NCBI GenBank assembly: GCA_050952225.1
Contig: JBMNKL010000003.1
Span: 310,001-374,000, forward strand
Length of the DNA: 64,000 nucleotides
Direction: 5' to 3'
DNA from: JBMNKL01 sp050952225
GTDB taxonomy: Bacteria; Bacillota; Clostridia; Acetivibrionales; DTU013
Part shown: positions 16,250 through 25,270 of the stretch, in pieces
Layout of the letters: each line of letters begins with the position of its first letter
How positions within the stretch are numbered: the stretch's first letter is position 1
The notes under the pieces: model-generated
Told to the model about the DNA's origin: nothing
Seen by the model: the letters and a program-made list of their open reading frames with translations, nothing else
The model's database searches: none
Made by a program: the position numbers and the translations under genes

Positions 16250-17398
16250 ATGATTTACCTGGATAATGCCGCGACGTCTTTCCCCAAGCCGGAATGCGTT
16301 TACACGGAAATGAACAGGTGTATGCGTGAATACTGTTCGAACCCGGGGAGGGGAAGCCACTCTCTTTCAGTCAAATCAGGCATGGCCGTAATGTCTGCCA
16401 GGGAGAGAATTTGCTCCCTGTTTAACATATCCGACCCGATGCGTATCGCATTCACAAAAAATGCAACGGAAGCGCTGAATATGGCTATCAAGGGGGTTGC
16501 CTCCCCCGGATGCCATATTATCACCACCTGCATGGAGCACAATTCAGTGATGCGGCCTTTAAGAACACTGGTGCGGGATATGGGTATCAGGTTGTCGGTT
16601 GTAAGCGGGAACTGGCTGGGAGAGATAGAACCGGAAGATATAAGGAGAGAGATCAGGAGAAATACGGTTCTAATAGTATCGACACTGTCTTCAAATGTAA
16701 ACGGGGCAGTAATGCCAATCAATGAAATAGGCCAAATATCCCGTGAGCACGGAATACTGTTCCTGGTGGACGCATCCCAGGGAGCGGGGTCAATGGTATT
16801 AGACGTAGCCAGGCATAATATAGACATGCTGGCTGTTCCTGGACACAAGGGATTGATGGGACCGCAGGGCACGGGGTTTTTGTATGTGAGAAACGGAGTC
16901 ATGTTAAAAACTCTTATGGAAGGAGGTACCGGAAGCAATTCCGAAAATGTGTACCAGCCGGAAATCATGCCTGACATGCTGGAAAGCGGTACGCTCAATA
17001 CCCCGGGCATCGTGGGGCTGGGAGCAGGAGTGAGGTATATAGCTGAGACAGGTGTCGAGAGGATCGGTGAAGAAAAATACGGCCTGATAAAGATGCTTAT
17101 TGATGGAATTAAAGATATACCGCGAGTCAGGTTGTATAGTGCGTATGAAAAACACAGGAATTCGGGAATAGTAGCAATGAACCTGGACGGTATTGATTCT
17201 GCCGAGTTGAGCCATATGCTCGACAGGGATTATGGGATATGCACAAGGGCAGGATTACATTGCGCACCAGGAGCGCACAGGATTCTCGGTACGCTGCAAA
17301 CCGGTGCCGTAAGGTTTAGTGCCGGGTTCTTCAACACGGAAGTTGAAATTATCAATACGATTAAAGCTATTGAGACCATATCCTATAAGAAGTCATAA
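16250..17398 (+). CDS. Class V aminotransferase (cysteine desulfurase-like)
   Basis: 382 residues. PLP-dependent fold type I with MIYLDNAATSFPKP at the start, KNATEALNMAIKG, and the Schiff-base lysine in VPGHKGLMGPQGTG. The C-terminal GLHCAPGAHRILG contains the Cys that carries persulfide in the SufS/CsdA-like and selenocysteine-lyase-like groups. It belongs to the YhaM-neighbour 'cysteine desulfurase family protein' type of Clostridia. There are no iscU or sufU genes beside it, so whether it serves Fe-S assembly, thiolation or selenium use is open. Confidence 0.85.
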   Translation: MIYLDNAATSFPKPECVYTEMNRCMREYCSNPGRGSHSLSVKSGMAVMSARERICSLFNISDPMRIAFTKNATEALNMAIKGVASPGCHIITTCMEHNSVMRPLRTLVRDMGIRLSVVSGNWLGEIEPEDIRREIRRNTVLIVSTLSSNVNGAVMPINEIGQISREHGILFLVDASQGAGSMVLDVARHNIDMLAVPGHKGLMGPQGTGFLYVRNGVMLKTLMEGGTGSNSENVYQPEIMPDMLESGTLNTPGIVGLGAGVRYIAETGVERIGEEKYGLIKMLIDGIKDIPRVRLYSAYEKHRNSGIVAMNLDGIDSAELSHMLDRDYGICTRAGLHCAPGAHRILGTLQTGAVRFSAGFFNTEVEIINTIKAIETISYKKS

Positions 17399-17526
17399 AA
17401 ATCTCATAAGACATTTATGCCAATATTGCGTACTTATTAGCAGGAGCAAGAAAAAGCTTCAAGTTTTATGCAAGTATGAATAAACGCTCCGGGGCGGTTG
17501 TAAAATGTAAAGAGGAGTTGATTATT

Positions 17527-17691
17527 GTGAGGAATCTGATCAAGACCTTGATTTCCGTGATCATAATTGCCGCATTGGTGATAGTCGCGCTTAAGCTCGT
17601 GGGATTTGCGGTGAGAATAATACTGCCCATAGCCATACTGGCTTTCATAGCATATGTGATATATTTGCTGGTAACGGGCAGAAGGCATTAA
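17527..17691 (+). CDS. Small membrane protein
   Basis: 54 residues from GTG 17527, with AAGAGGAG about 10 bases upstream; a TTG at 17518 is an alternative. Almost the entire protein is hydrophobic: LISVIIIAALVIVALKLVGF, then VRIILPIAILAFIAYVIYLL, ending VTGRRH. Two membrane helices with a basic tail. I do not recognise a family. Confidence 0.6.
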   Translation: MRNLIKTLISVIIIAALVIVALKLVGFAVRIILPIAILAFIAYVIYLLVTGRRH

Positions 17692-17750
17692 GCAGCCGGA
17701 AACGGGTGAGTATATCGCAAATTTTACATTAAGCGGATAAACGGGCGGCT

Positions 17751-17898
17751 AGGGCGGCTGCAATTTGACATTAGGTTCCCTCATGAGCAGGCTGTAATGT
17801 CCTGTCTCGCTTCAACACGGGCGCTTGTCATTCGCCGTCCATGGTTCAGGACAAGCGACTTCGGTATCCATGCCGAAGCATAACGGGTATTCCGCCCT
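17751..17898. ncRNA. Candidate structured RNA with a closed multi-branch fold
   Basis: A long-range stem AGGGCGG (17751-17757) / CCGCCCT (17892-17898) encloses three consecutive perfect hairpins: GACATTA / TAATGTC (17767-17773, 17795-17801), CGCTTGTC / GACAAGCG (17822-17829, 17850-17857), and CTTCGG / CCGAAG (17859-17864, 17873-17878). All helices are compatible with one another. No long reading frame covers the region. The strand cannot be decided. I do not recognise a known family. Confidence 0.4.
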
Positions 17899-17924
17899 AT
17901 CCATAGATTCACTGCAACTTGGAC

Positions 17925-17954
17925 TTTACAACAGCGCCCCGATTGTGCTATAAT
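17925..17954 (+). promoter_or_regulatory. tRNA-Pro promoter
   Basis: TTTACA at 17925-17930, an 18-base spacer, and a perfect TATAAT at 17949-17954. The mature tRNA starts 15 bases later. Confidence 0.65.
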
Positions 17955-17968
17955 TCATACTGCGTCGT

Positions 17969-18046
17969 CGGGGTGTAGCTCAGTTTGGCTAGAGTGCTTG
18001 CTTGGGGTGCAAGAGGTCGCCCGTTCAAGTCGGGTCACTCCGACCA
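17969..18046 (+). tRNA. tRNA-Pro (anticodon GGG)
   Basis: Acceptor CGGGGTG pairs with CACTCCG, followed by discriminator A and an encoded CCA. The anticodon stem CTTGC / GCAAG holds loop TTGGGGT, giving anticodon GGG. The D-arm (TAGCTCAGTTTGGCTAGAG) and T-arm (GTTCAAGTC) are normal. Confidence 0.95.
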
Positions 18047-18053
18047 GTAAATA

Positions 18054-18087
18054 AGCGGGTTCCAGAAGAATGGTTCCCGCTGTTTTT
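18054..18087 (+). terminator. tRNA-Pro terminator
   Basis: AGCGGG / CCCGCT stem with an imperfect middle, followed by GTTTTTAT, starting 8 bases after the tRNA. Confidence 0.65.
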
Positions 18088-18420
18088 ATAAAAAATTCCC
18101 CCTATTTCCCCCTTGTTTTTCTATAGGCGTTAAAGTCAATAATTTTTGCCGCCTCTTTTTCTTGATGTCGGAAGACGGCAGGAAGCTGTTCATATGCCTG
18201 AAGATTGATTGTAAAGACCGGGCACCGTTACAGCATGGATTTCACCGCATGTGATATGCTGCCTGATGCCGGCAAGGTAAAGGCCGTATATATCAACGTT
18301 CGGCTCTTTTGGAGCAAATGATGAACATTTACAGGAAGAATTTGCGAAAGCCCCTGTACTTACAGGGGCTTTTTCCTTTCGACAATGGTTATGGGCAGCT
18401 TGCGGAAGGGTAAAAGGAAA
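18088..18420. other. Intergenic region, possibly decayed coding sequence
   Basis: Three plus-strand frame fragments follow one another: MSEDGRKLFICLKIDCKD from 18166, MLPDAGKVKAVYINVRLF around 18255-18309, and GANDEHLQEEFAKAP ending at about 18355. They look weakly protein-like but need two shifts to join, and I do not recognise them. A strong terminator hairpin (GCCCCTGT / ACAGGGGC plus TTTTT) sits at 18349-18375, suggesting that something upstream is or was transcribed. Confidence 0.3.
18349..18375 (+). terminator. Rho-independent terminator
   Basis: Stem AGCCCCTGT / ACAGGGGCT followed by TTTTCC. No intact gene lies directly upstream. Confidence 0.75.
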
Positions 18421-18666
18421 TCAGGACTTTCTTTCCCGCAAAACCGAAGCAAGTTTTTCCATGAAATCCTTTTGCTCTTCTTTTTCTTTAAGCCCATTTA
18501 TAAATTCTTTTTCAGTCGCCGCTATGATCATGATACCGCCTATTCCTATAAGCACGTTTCCGACTATGTTAAGTTCGTCGCTGTCCATCGTTGCGGCAAA
18601 TATCAGGCCGATTGCCACTGAAATTACGGTTAAGCCTATTGGCGATATTGGACATAACCTGCTCAT
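18421..18666 (-). CDS. Small membrane protein with charged C-terminus
   Basis: 81 residues, ATG at 18666 with AGGAAGG upstream on the minus strand. There are two hydrophobic segments (GLTVISVAIGLIFAATM and IVGNVLIGIGGIMIIAATE), then a highly charged helix (FINGLKEKEEQKDFMEKLAS). The pattern is a two-helix membrane anchor with a cytoplasmic coiled tail. I do not recognise a family. It is transcribed against its neighbours. Confidence 0.55.
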   Translation of the reverse strand: MSRLCPISPIGLTVISVAIGLIFAATMDSDELNIVGNVLIGIGGIMIIAATEKEFINGLKEKEEQKDFMEKLASVLRERKS

Positions 18667-18976
18667 GTTTATACCTTCCTGCCATTGATGTTTCGCAGCA
18701 TACTATTGCACCGAATGTAAACAATGTCAATATATATTACTTCGCGGCATCACGATATGTGCAACACGCGGTGCCGCTGCAACACATAAGTTAAATAAAA
18801 GTTCGGATATTTTTGCCGGGCGAATCCAAACCTGCACTTTGCGCCACAGGGGTGGGACACATCTTTACTGCCTCGTTATATGAATAAAGCGCATTAAAAT
18901 AGATGATAATAAAGAGGATCCTTAATATGGCATTTATTTTATCAAATATTTCTGCCTGCTTTAAAGGAGGAGGGTT
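18667..18976. other. Divergent intergenic region
   Basis: Spacer between the minus-strand small membrane protein and the plus-strand 3D-domain gene; it must hold both promoters. A short repeated word TGCAACA flanks GC-rich sequence near 18760-18785. I see no gene, riboswitch or terminator. Confidence 0.4.
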
Positions 18977-19822
18977 ATGACTGGATACGAAACTACCGAT
19001 AGTATCTGGCCTCAAAGAAATACCAGGTACTATAAATTAAAGTATAAGAAAAAAAGAAGCAGTATATGGGCATTAACGTCAATGTTTTTAATGGTCATGG
19101 CGCTGTGCGCAAATAACTTCATGCTGCTAAATTCTTACAAAGTTATGAAAGCTGACTTAGCGCTGGCTCAAAAGGCAATTGATGAAGAGAGAATGGCAAA
19201 AAATCAAATGGAAAAGGAAGACTTGGACCTTAAGCATAGGTGCCGAAAGCTTGAGGAGGAACTTGACAACATAAAAAAGAAATACAATGCGATGTTACTG
19301 GGAAACGATAACTTGTACCAACAGCTTGACAAACTGAAAGAGCAAAATGACGAGCTTTCAAAGCAGGTTAGGGAACTAACCGAGGACAATATCGCGCTTC
19401 AGAATTCTCTGAAAATGGCGGCCTCTGTCGGCATCAGGCCGCAAAGCTTCAGCATATTCGAAGGCCTTGAACCGCGGGATGTTATAGACAGGGGCAAGTA
19501 TGCCGGAAAATTTCTTGGCACGGCATATACGCCTAGCAAGGAAGAATGCGGAAACGACTTGGGTATAACGAAATCGGGAGCGCCGATAATGCCGGGTGTT
19601 TCAATCGCAGTTGACAATCGTTACTGGCCGTTCGGAACGGTATTTTATATCAGAGGCCTTGGATACACTGTTGCCATGGATACAGGAAGCGCTGTCAAAG
19701 GGAAATACCGTTTTGATTTTTCAGTGCTTGATAAGAAATTTGCCATGAAACTTGGTTCAAGAGAGTGGGATGTATACCTGGTAAAGCTGGGAAAAAGGAG
19801 CGTAAGCGATATTAAGCTATAG
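18977..19822 (+). CDS. Membrane-anchored coiled-coil protein with 3D domain
   Basis: 281 residues with a strong AAAGGAGGAGG ribosome site. Order: a basic cytoplasmic N-terminus, one membrane helix (about residues 29-50, SIWALTSMFLMVMALCANNF), a long coiled coil (about 57-150, rich in Lys/Glu/Leu), and a C-terminal 3D domain (about 180-275). The 3D domain has the three aspartates spread over VSIAVDNRYWPFGTVFYI, YTVAMDTGSAVKG and YRFDFSVLD. 3D domains are double-psi beta-barrels of lytic transglycosylases acting on peptidoglycan. This is probably an outward-facing cell-wall enzyme with a coiled-coil stalk. Confidence 0.82.
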   Translation: MTGYETTDSIWPQRNTRYYKLKYKKKRSSIWALTSMFLMVMALCANNFMLLNSYKVMKADLALAQKAIDEERMAKNQMEKEDLDLKHRCRKLEEELDNIKKKYNAMLLGNDNLYQQLDKLKEQNDELSKQVRELTEDNIALQNSLKMAASVGIRPQSFSIFEGLEPRDVIDRGKYAGKFLGTAYTPSKEECGNDLGITKSGAPIMPGVSIAVDNRYWPFGTVFYIRGLGYTVAMDTGSAVKGKYRFDFSVLDKKFAMKLGSREWDVYLVKLGKRSVSDIKL

Positions 19823-19839
19823 AAACGGGAGGACATGAA

Positions 19840-21546
19840 TTGTCAGTCATCTGGAAGAATCTAAAAAAGATATTGTTTTTTACTGAGCCGGAGAAGCAGG
19901 AACACTTTATTTTGAGATCATCAATAAAGGAAAAAGACGGAGCTGCCGGGAAAGATTCCGCCAAAGATGCGATTGAAAAGAAAATAAAGGAAAAAATGGA
20001 GGAAAACCAAAGAAAAACCGCTCCGACAGACAAAGTCCAGAAAAATATGGATGCAAACCTGGAATATATGAAAAAAGTTTATAGCATCCCGCTAAATAGT
20101 GATATTGTTATTCGTGAATTTATGATTCATCACAGGAACGAACCAATAAAGGCGTTTATTATATTTATCGACGGAATGGTCGACAGTGAAATAATAAACA
20201 ATTATATATTAAAGCCCCTTATGGTAAATTCAATGTATGAATTAAGGGAAGGCAGGGAAGACCTCAAGGAGTATGTATCAGACCGGTTGCTTCCGCACTG
20301 CCAGGTGAGCATCGAGAAATCGTACGGCAAGATTATAGAAAAGGTGAACTTCGGCGGATGCGCATTATTTGTGGACAGCCTGGAGGTTTCTTTTACAGCG
20401 GATGTCAAGGGATGGGAACACAGACCGGTGGAGAGGCCAAACAACGAAATAGTCATAAGGGGGCCGCAGGAAGCATTTAACGAAATACTAAGAACCTGTA
20501 CGGCACAGATAAGGAAGAGACTGAAGGATGAAGACCTGATAGTTGAGGATATTACTGTCGGGATAGTTAGTAAAACAACATGTTCCATGCTATACATAAA
20601 AGATGTAGCGAATGAAAAGCTTGTTGACGAGACAAGACGCAGGCTGGAAAACATAAATGTGGATTACATGCTTGATTCCGGGGCGTTGGAACAGTTGATT
20701 GAGGACGATTCTATTTTTCCCTCACCGCAGGCAATTTCTACCGAAAGGCCCGACTTTGTTTCAGAAATGCTGTCAAACGGAAGAGTGGCAATTGTTGTGA
20801 GCGGATCTCCTGTTGTTTTGGTTGTGCCGGTAACGGCTTTTGATTTAATGCATTCGGCAGAGGATTTATATATCAGGTATCCTTATGTCAACCTTTTGAG
20901 ATATATACGCTATGCCGCGTTATTTTTGGCGCTCCTGATGCCCGGGATTTACCTGGCTATTGTCAACTACCATCAGGATATGATACCAACGGACCTGCTG
21001 CTCGCAGTAGAGGCTGCAAGGGAAAGGGTGCCGTTTCCGTCGTTGGTGGAAATACTGCTGATGGAATTTTCATTTGAACTGATACGCGAAGCAGGAATCA
21101 GGGTCCCGGGACCAATCGGACCTACGCTTGGTATTATTGGCGCATTGATTCTTGGAGAAGCAGCGGTTGCTGCAAATATTGTCAGCCCTATATTAATTAT
21201 AATTGTTGCGGTGACAGGTATCGGCTCTTTTGTCATACCAAGCTACTCCCTGTCCTTCTCCGTAAGGATAATGAGGTTTATTTTCATTTTTTTCGGAAGC
21301 CTCGCAGGATTTTTTGGCATAGCAGTCGGGCTGTTTTTGCTGGGAATCTGGTCGGTCAGCTTGAAATCATTTGGTGTTCCGTTTATGGCACCTTTCGGAC
21401 CCAGGACATCAAGAAAATATAAAAATGTCGTATTCAGAGCGCCGGAATGGAAGCTGGAAAACAGGCCTGATTACCTTAATGTGAAAAAGAAGGAGAGACA
21501 GCCAAAATACAGTATGGGTTGGAAGACGGGACAAAGAAAAAAATAA
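19840..21546 (+). CDS. Spore germinant receptor A subunit (GerA family)
   Basis: 568 residues from TTG 19840, with GGGAGGA 7 bases upstream. A soluble N-terminal domain of about 300 residues (SIPLNSDIVIREFMIHHRN, FIIFIDGMVDSEIINNYILK) precedes a conserved membrane part with about five helices (LFLALLMPGIYLAIVNYHQD, SLVEILLMEFSFELIREAGI, GPIGPTLGIIGALILGEAAV). This is the GerAA/GerKA/SpoVAF family, located in the inner spore membrane, where A, B and C subunits form the nutrient sensor. First of a ger operon with B and C following directly. Confidence 0.93.
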   Translation: MSVIWKNLKKILFFTEPEKQEHFILRSSIKEKDGAAGKDSAKDAIEKKIKEKMEENQRKTAPTDKVQKNMDANLEYMKKVYSIPLNSDIVIREFMIHHRNEPIKAFIIFIDGMVDSEIINNYILKPLMVNSMYELREGREDLKEYVSDRLLPHCQVSIEKSYGKIIEKVNFGGCALFVDSLEVSFTADVKGWEHRPVERPNNEIVIRGPQEAFNEILRTCTAQIRKRLKDEDLIVEDITVGIVSKTTCSMLYIKDVANEKLVDETRRRLENINVDYMLDSGALEQLIEDDSIFPSPQAISTERPDFVSEMLSNGRVAIVVSGSPVVLVVPVTAFDLMHSAEDLYIRYPYVNLLRYIRYAALFLALLMPGIYLAIVNYHQDMIPTDLLLAVEAARERVPFPSLVEILLMEFSFELIREAGIRVPGPIGPTLGIIGALILGEAAVAANIVSPILIIIVAVTGIGSFVIPSYSLSFSVRIMRFIFIFFGSLAGFFGIAVGLFLLGIWSVSLKSFGVPFMAPFGPRTSRKYKNVVFRAPEWKLENRPDYLNVKKKERQPKYSMGWKTGQRKK

Positions 21547-21550
21547 CGGG

Positions 21551-22666
21551 GTGGCTAATGAGCTAATGCAAAAAAGGTTGAAATTCGGCAAGTGGGAGAC
21601 AGTAACACTTTTAATTAATTTAATTTGCTCAAAAATTTTCCTTTCTTATACCAGGTTAACGGCAGAAGATGCCGGAACGGCGGGGTGGCTTTCGTCTATA
21701 ATATCCTGTATTACAGCGGTATTGATATTTACGATTCTGATGAGACTGTATAAAAGATTCGAAAGCAATGATATCCTGGACATAGCGGAAATTGCCGGAG
21801 GTATTATTCTAAGGATGGTGACGGGACTCGCAATTTCCGCAATCTCGCTTATTATTACCGTAACGGTTCTCAGGGAGTATTCTGAAGATATAAAGGTAAT
21901 AGTGCTGCCAACGTCTCCCTTAAGCTATGTTATGATGTTTTTTGCCATTGGCATGTGCGTAGGATGCTTTTTTGGCATTGAGGCAATTGTCCGGTTTGCG
22001 GCCATTACAGTACCGATTATTGCAGCAGGGTACATTTTTATTATACTTGGCGTCATCCCTCAAATGGAGTTTGTAAATCTTTTTCCCGTTTTAGGCACGG
22101 GGCTGGATGATATAGCAGTTAACGGCATTTTAAGGTCATCAATTTTTATAGAGCTGCTTACGATTTTTCTTCTGCCGCCTTTCCTGCGAAGTTCCGATAA
22201 AGTAGGAAGCGCCGGGTATATAGCCCTTGGTCTCAGTTCATTTTTCCTGGTAACCGGCTCGCTGGCATTTATATTGACCGTCAGTTACCCGGTCAGCCTC
22301 GAGCCGTTTCTTCCAATCTATTACATGGCGAGCCTGTTTAACCTGGGCAGATTTTTCGAAAGAATTGAATCCCTGTTTGTCATCATATGGTCAATGGCCG
22401 CACTTTTATACCTGTCATCAACCTTCTATTTCACCGTGTACACTTTTGCCAGGGCTGCAGGACTTAAATATATGAGACCGCTGATTTTGCCTTTTATTAT
22501 TATAGTATTTGGCGCGGCATTCTTGCCTGAGAATCTTATCACGGTCATAAGGTTTGAAGCGGATTACGTATATAAATCGATAGGAATCGTGGCTTTAGCC
22601 ATTACTGCAATCATCATGGCGGCGGCAAACCTGAAAGAAGCAGGCAAAAAAGGAGGCCCGCGATAA
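21551..22666 (+). CDS. Spore germinant receptor B subunit (GerAB family permease)
   Basis: 371 residues with ten hydrophobic segments, related to amino acid/polyamine permeases (SPORE_PERMEASE type). The N-terminal part (TVTLLINLICSKIFLSYTRL) and FGIEAIVRFAAITVPII fit the family. The B subunit carries the germinant-binding site. GTG at 21551 is used; ATG 21566 is an alternative, and neither has an ideal ribosome site. It begins 4 bases after the A gene and ends at the start of the C gene, so translation is probably coupled. Confidence 0.92.
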   Translation: MANELMQKRLKFGKWETVTLLINLICSKIFLSYTRLTAEDAGTAGWLSSIISCITAVLIFTILMRLYKRFESNDILDIAEIAGGIILRMVTGLAISAISLIITVTVLREYSEDIKVIVLPTSPLSYVMMFFAIGMCVGCFFGIEAIVRFAAITVPIIAAGYIFIILGVIPQMEFVNLFPVLGTGLDDIAVNGILRSSIFIELLTIFLLPPFLRSSDKVGSAGYIALGLSSFFLVTGSLAFILTVSYPVSLEPFLPIYYMASLFNLGRFFERIESLFVIIWSMAALLYLSSTFYFTVYTFARAAGLKYMRPLILPFIIIVFGAAFLPENLITVIRFEADYVYKSIGIVALAITAIIMAAANLKEAGKKGGPR

Positions 22667-23954
22667 GTGAATACCTTTGGCAATATTATCCGATACACGC
22701 TTGTATTGGTGCTTTTACTAAACCTGTTTCTTCTGACAGGCTGTTTTGACCAGCGGGAAATTGACGAATTGGCATACCCGATGGCCATAGGTCTTGACGT
22801 GGGAGAAGCGAATGAGCTCAGGATGACACTTCAGCTTGCGGTTCCCATTTCCATAGGAGGTGGCAGCGGCGGAGCGCGGAAGGGGGCGGAGGAGGCGGCG
22901 GAGCGTCGAAACAACGTCAATTATCACCGTAGATACGCCTTCGATATATTCAGGCCTTAACTTGATTAATAATATCATAAGCAAAGAGATTAACGTTTCC
23001 CACACAAAAGTTATAATAATATCCAGAAGGCTTGCCGAAAAGGGAGTCTCGAAATATTTGAATGCAATCATGAGAGGCAGCGAATTCAAGCCGGATGTTT
23101 TTATTGTTGTTTCTCTGGACTCTCCCGAGGAATACCTGAGAAAAACAAAGCATATACTGGAAGTCAACCCTTCAAAGTATTATGAACAAATGCTGGGAAA
23201 AAACTTTACCTCATTTTTTCCTAATGTAAGACTGCATGATTTTCACCTCAAATATTCGAGCCGGTTCGATAGAACCGGTAGCTATATCTAACGGCATTGA
23301 ACAGGTACGAAAGCGTGGAACAGTTTGGCAGCGTAACCGCTGAAAATGGGGACGGCACATTTATTCACGAGGGAAGCTATAAAGCCGGCAACATCCCGAT
23401 TCTTTCAGATAAAAAAAATGAAGTTATGGGAGTCGCGGTTTTTAAAGAAGGTAAAATGTGCAGTACGCTTAACGGCATGGAATCCGCCTGCTTACAGATG
23501 GTTACGGGCGAATTCAACCATACCTACTGGACCTTGCCGGATCCGTATACGAAGAGAATTCTATTATAGTGCTAAAGGTTTTCAGGAGAAAGAAACCTGT
23601 TATCAAAATCGATATGGCTGACGGAAAAGTGAAAGCTCATGTCGGAATAGACCTGGAAGGCGATTTTGTGTCTATCCAAAGCATGCATGAATATGAGAGC
23701 CAGCCGGAAATAATAGAAAGAAGAAATGGAAGAGATACTTGAAAAAGATATCCTCAAGCTCCTTGAAAAGACAAGAGACACACTCGGCTTCGGATATCTG
23801 CGGGATTGGAAAATTTGTAAAGAAAAAATTTCTTACCTGGGCAGAGTGGGAAAAATACAACTGGCCTGAGCAATACAAGCACACTGATTTCGATGTGGAC
23901 GTCAGTTTCAGGATCAGGCGCACCGGGCTTATTATCAAGTCGGCACATTGGTAA
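22667..23954 (+). CDS. Spore germinant receptor C lipoprotein (several frame shifts)
   Basis: Starts at GTG 22667. The lipoprotein signal ends in LLLNLFLLTGCFDQREIDEL (lipobox L-T-G-C), typical of GerAC. The raw sequence then breaks into pieces that together make the whole family: a second frame from about 22900 (SIITVDTPSIYSGLNLINN), a third from 23297 (MNRYESVEQFG to TYWTLPDPYTKR), then IKIDMADGKVKAHVGIDLEG, and the conserved tail IGKFVKKKFLTWAEWEKYNW plus FRIRRTGLI. At least four shifts are needed, the first around the glycine-rich run at 22857-22905. It could be a real pseudogene, but the good conservation of all parts favours base-calling errors. Confidence 0.8.
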
Positions 23955-24000
23955 ATGCGGAAAGTAAAAGTAACTGTCGGGCTGCGATGGAGGTTTTTTA

Positions 24001-24180
24001 AGTGGCATTAATGGCTGGGATGTTTCTTATTTGCCTTGATCTGTATTGGTAATAATCCATACATTGAGTTACGCATTATGGAACTGGAAAGAAAAAAACA
24101 AAACGGGAGCAGTGTTTGTTTTTTTGCTTTGCCTGGCAACAATCATTTTCCAGGCGTATATGCTTTTTTTCCGCTCCTGA
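24001..24180 (+). CDS. Small membrane protein after the ger operon (one shift)
   Basis: GTG at 24001 follows GGAGG at the right distance. Reading MALMAGMFLICLDLYW and then, after a one-base shift near 24045, LVIIHTLSYALWNWKEKNK and VFVFLLCLATIIFQAYMLFF gives about 60 residues with two membrane helices and a short charged loop. Short membrane genes of this kind are often found next to ger operons. I do not recognise a named family. The shift falls in a run of T/G/A repeats and may be an error. Confidence 0.5.
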
Positions 24181-24239
24181 TTGGAAAAGCCGTTCCGGAA
24201 TGATAATATAATAATATAAATAATTGACGGGGGTAATTC

Positions 24240-25265
24240 ATATTAAAAAAAGTTAATCTTATCGCATCAACAATCTTGGTTCTTGTCTTGCTTGCATCTT
24301 GCGGCTCTCCGGGGAAGAAGGCCCTGCCGGCTGACGGGGCCGGTCCGGCGGAAGATGCCGGCAAACAGCAAATGACCGAACCGGCTATGCCTGATAGCGG
24401 CACTGAAGAACATGAACGGGAATATGACCCACCTGAAGGTGAAAACCATGCCGGTAATGGGAATGAACAGGAAAACAATCCCGACGTATCCGAAGGTAAA
24501 AATGCCATGCTGCTACAGAGCGCGAGTGTCGATCTGGATGGAGACGGAGAAAATGAACAGGTGGAAGTCATACAAGTTGAACTTCCATCGGCTGACGGCA
24601 ATTTGTCCGGAGAAATTGAAGAAAGGTTGATAATAAAGGGCGCCAGCGGAGAAAGACAGATTTCGTTTTGGACAAAACCGGCCGGATTATCGTGGCTTTT
24701 ATCATCCATGCAGTTTGAAGACCTGGATAATGACGGCGCGAAGGACGTATTTCTTCTTATACCGCATCATGGAGCGTCATTTTCCTTATCCCGCTACTTT
24801 ATATATAGCTACGGGAAGAACTTGTCATATTCGTTTGCCAGTGACGATGCGCTTGCGGAAATTATAAGCGGTTTTAAAACCGAGCATGTAAAGGGTAGCG
24901 CAAAGCTGAGACTGGTTAACGAAAAATATGGCTTTTCCGCCGAGCTTGAAATTGAGAATATCAGCAAAGATCAACCGCTTGAAGAAGCAATGCTTGATTA
25001 TGTGCAACGCACATGGATAGAGCCTGTTTCGGTGGATATAAGCGAAAGTTCCAGGCTGTCATTGGTAAAGGGAGCGGGTAATAAGCCCGAAATAAAAGTG
25101 CCGCTGCCTATATTCGGCCTGGCGACGGTTGACATGATCGGAGAATTGGATTTGTTTTACGTGGTGGACGGAGATTTCAAGCCTGTTTTAAGGCGTTTTG
25201 AGGTTATGGATTTTAACGGTGACGATATTAAAAAAGCAGGGAGTTGTATTATAGAGGAGACATAG
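24240..25265 (+). CDS. Secreted lipoprotein with repeat-like acidic linker
   Basis: The signal sequence ends in ILVLVLLASCG, a clear lipobox (L-A-S-C), so it is a lipid-anchored extracellular protein. An acidic, Pro/Glu-rich linker (about residues 25-80) precedes a folded domain with DLDGDGENEQVEVIQVELP and FEDLDNDGAKDVFLLIPHH, calcium-binding-like repeats of FG-GAP/VCBS type. No ATG/GTG/TTG starts the signal peptide: the frame is open from about 24240 (ATA), while GGGGG lies at 24229-24233. The true start was probably lost to an indel in the A7 run at 24245-24251; TTG 24276 is inside the signal sequence. Function unknown. Confidence 0.65.
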   Translation: MLKKVNLIASTILVLVLLASCGSPGKKALPADGAGPAEDAGKQQMTEPAMPDSGTEEHEREYDPPEGENHAGNGNEQENNPDVSEGKNAMLLQSASVDLDGDGENEQVEVIQVELPSADGNLSGEIEERLIIKGASGERQISFWTKPAGLSWLLSSMQFEDLDNDGAKDVFLLIPHHGASFSLSRYFIYSYGKNLSYSFASDDALAEIISGFKTEHVKGSAKLRLVNEKYGFSAELEIENISKDQPLEEAMLDYVQRTWIEPVSVDISESSRLSLVKGAGNKPEIKVPLPIFGLATVDMIGELDLFYVVDGDFKPVLRRFEVMDFNGDDIKKAGSCIIEET

Positions 25266-25270
25266 CAGGC

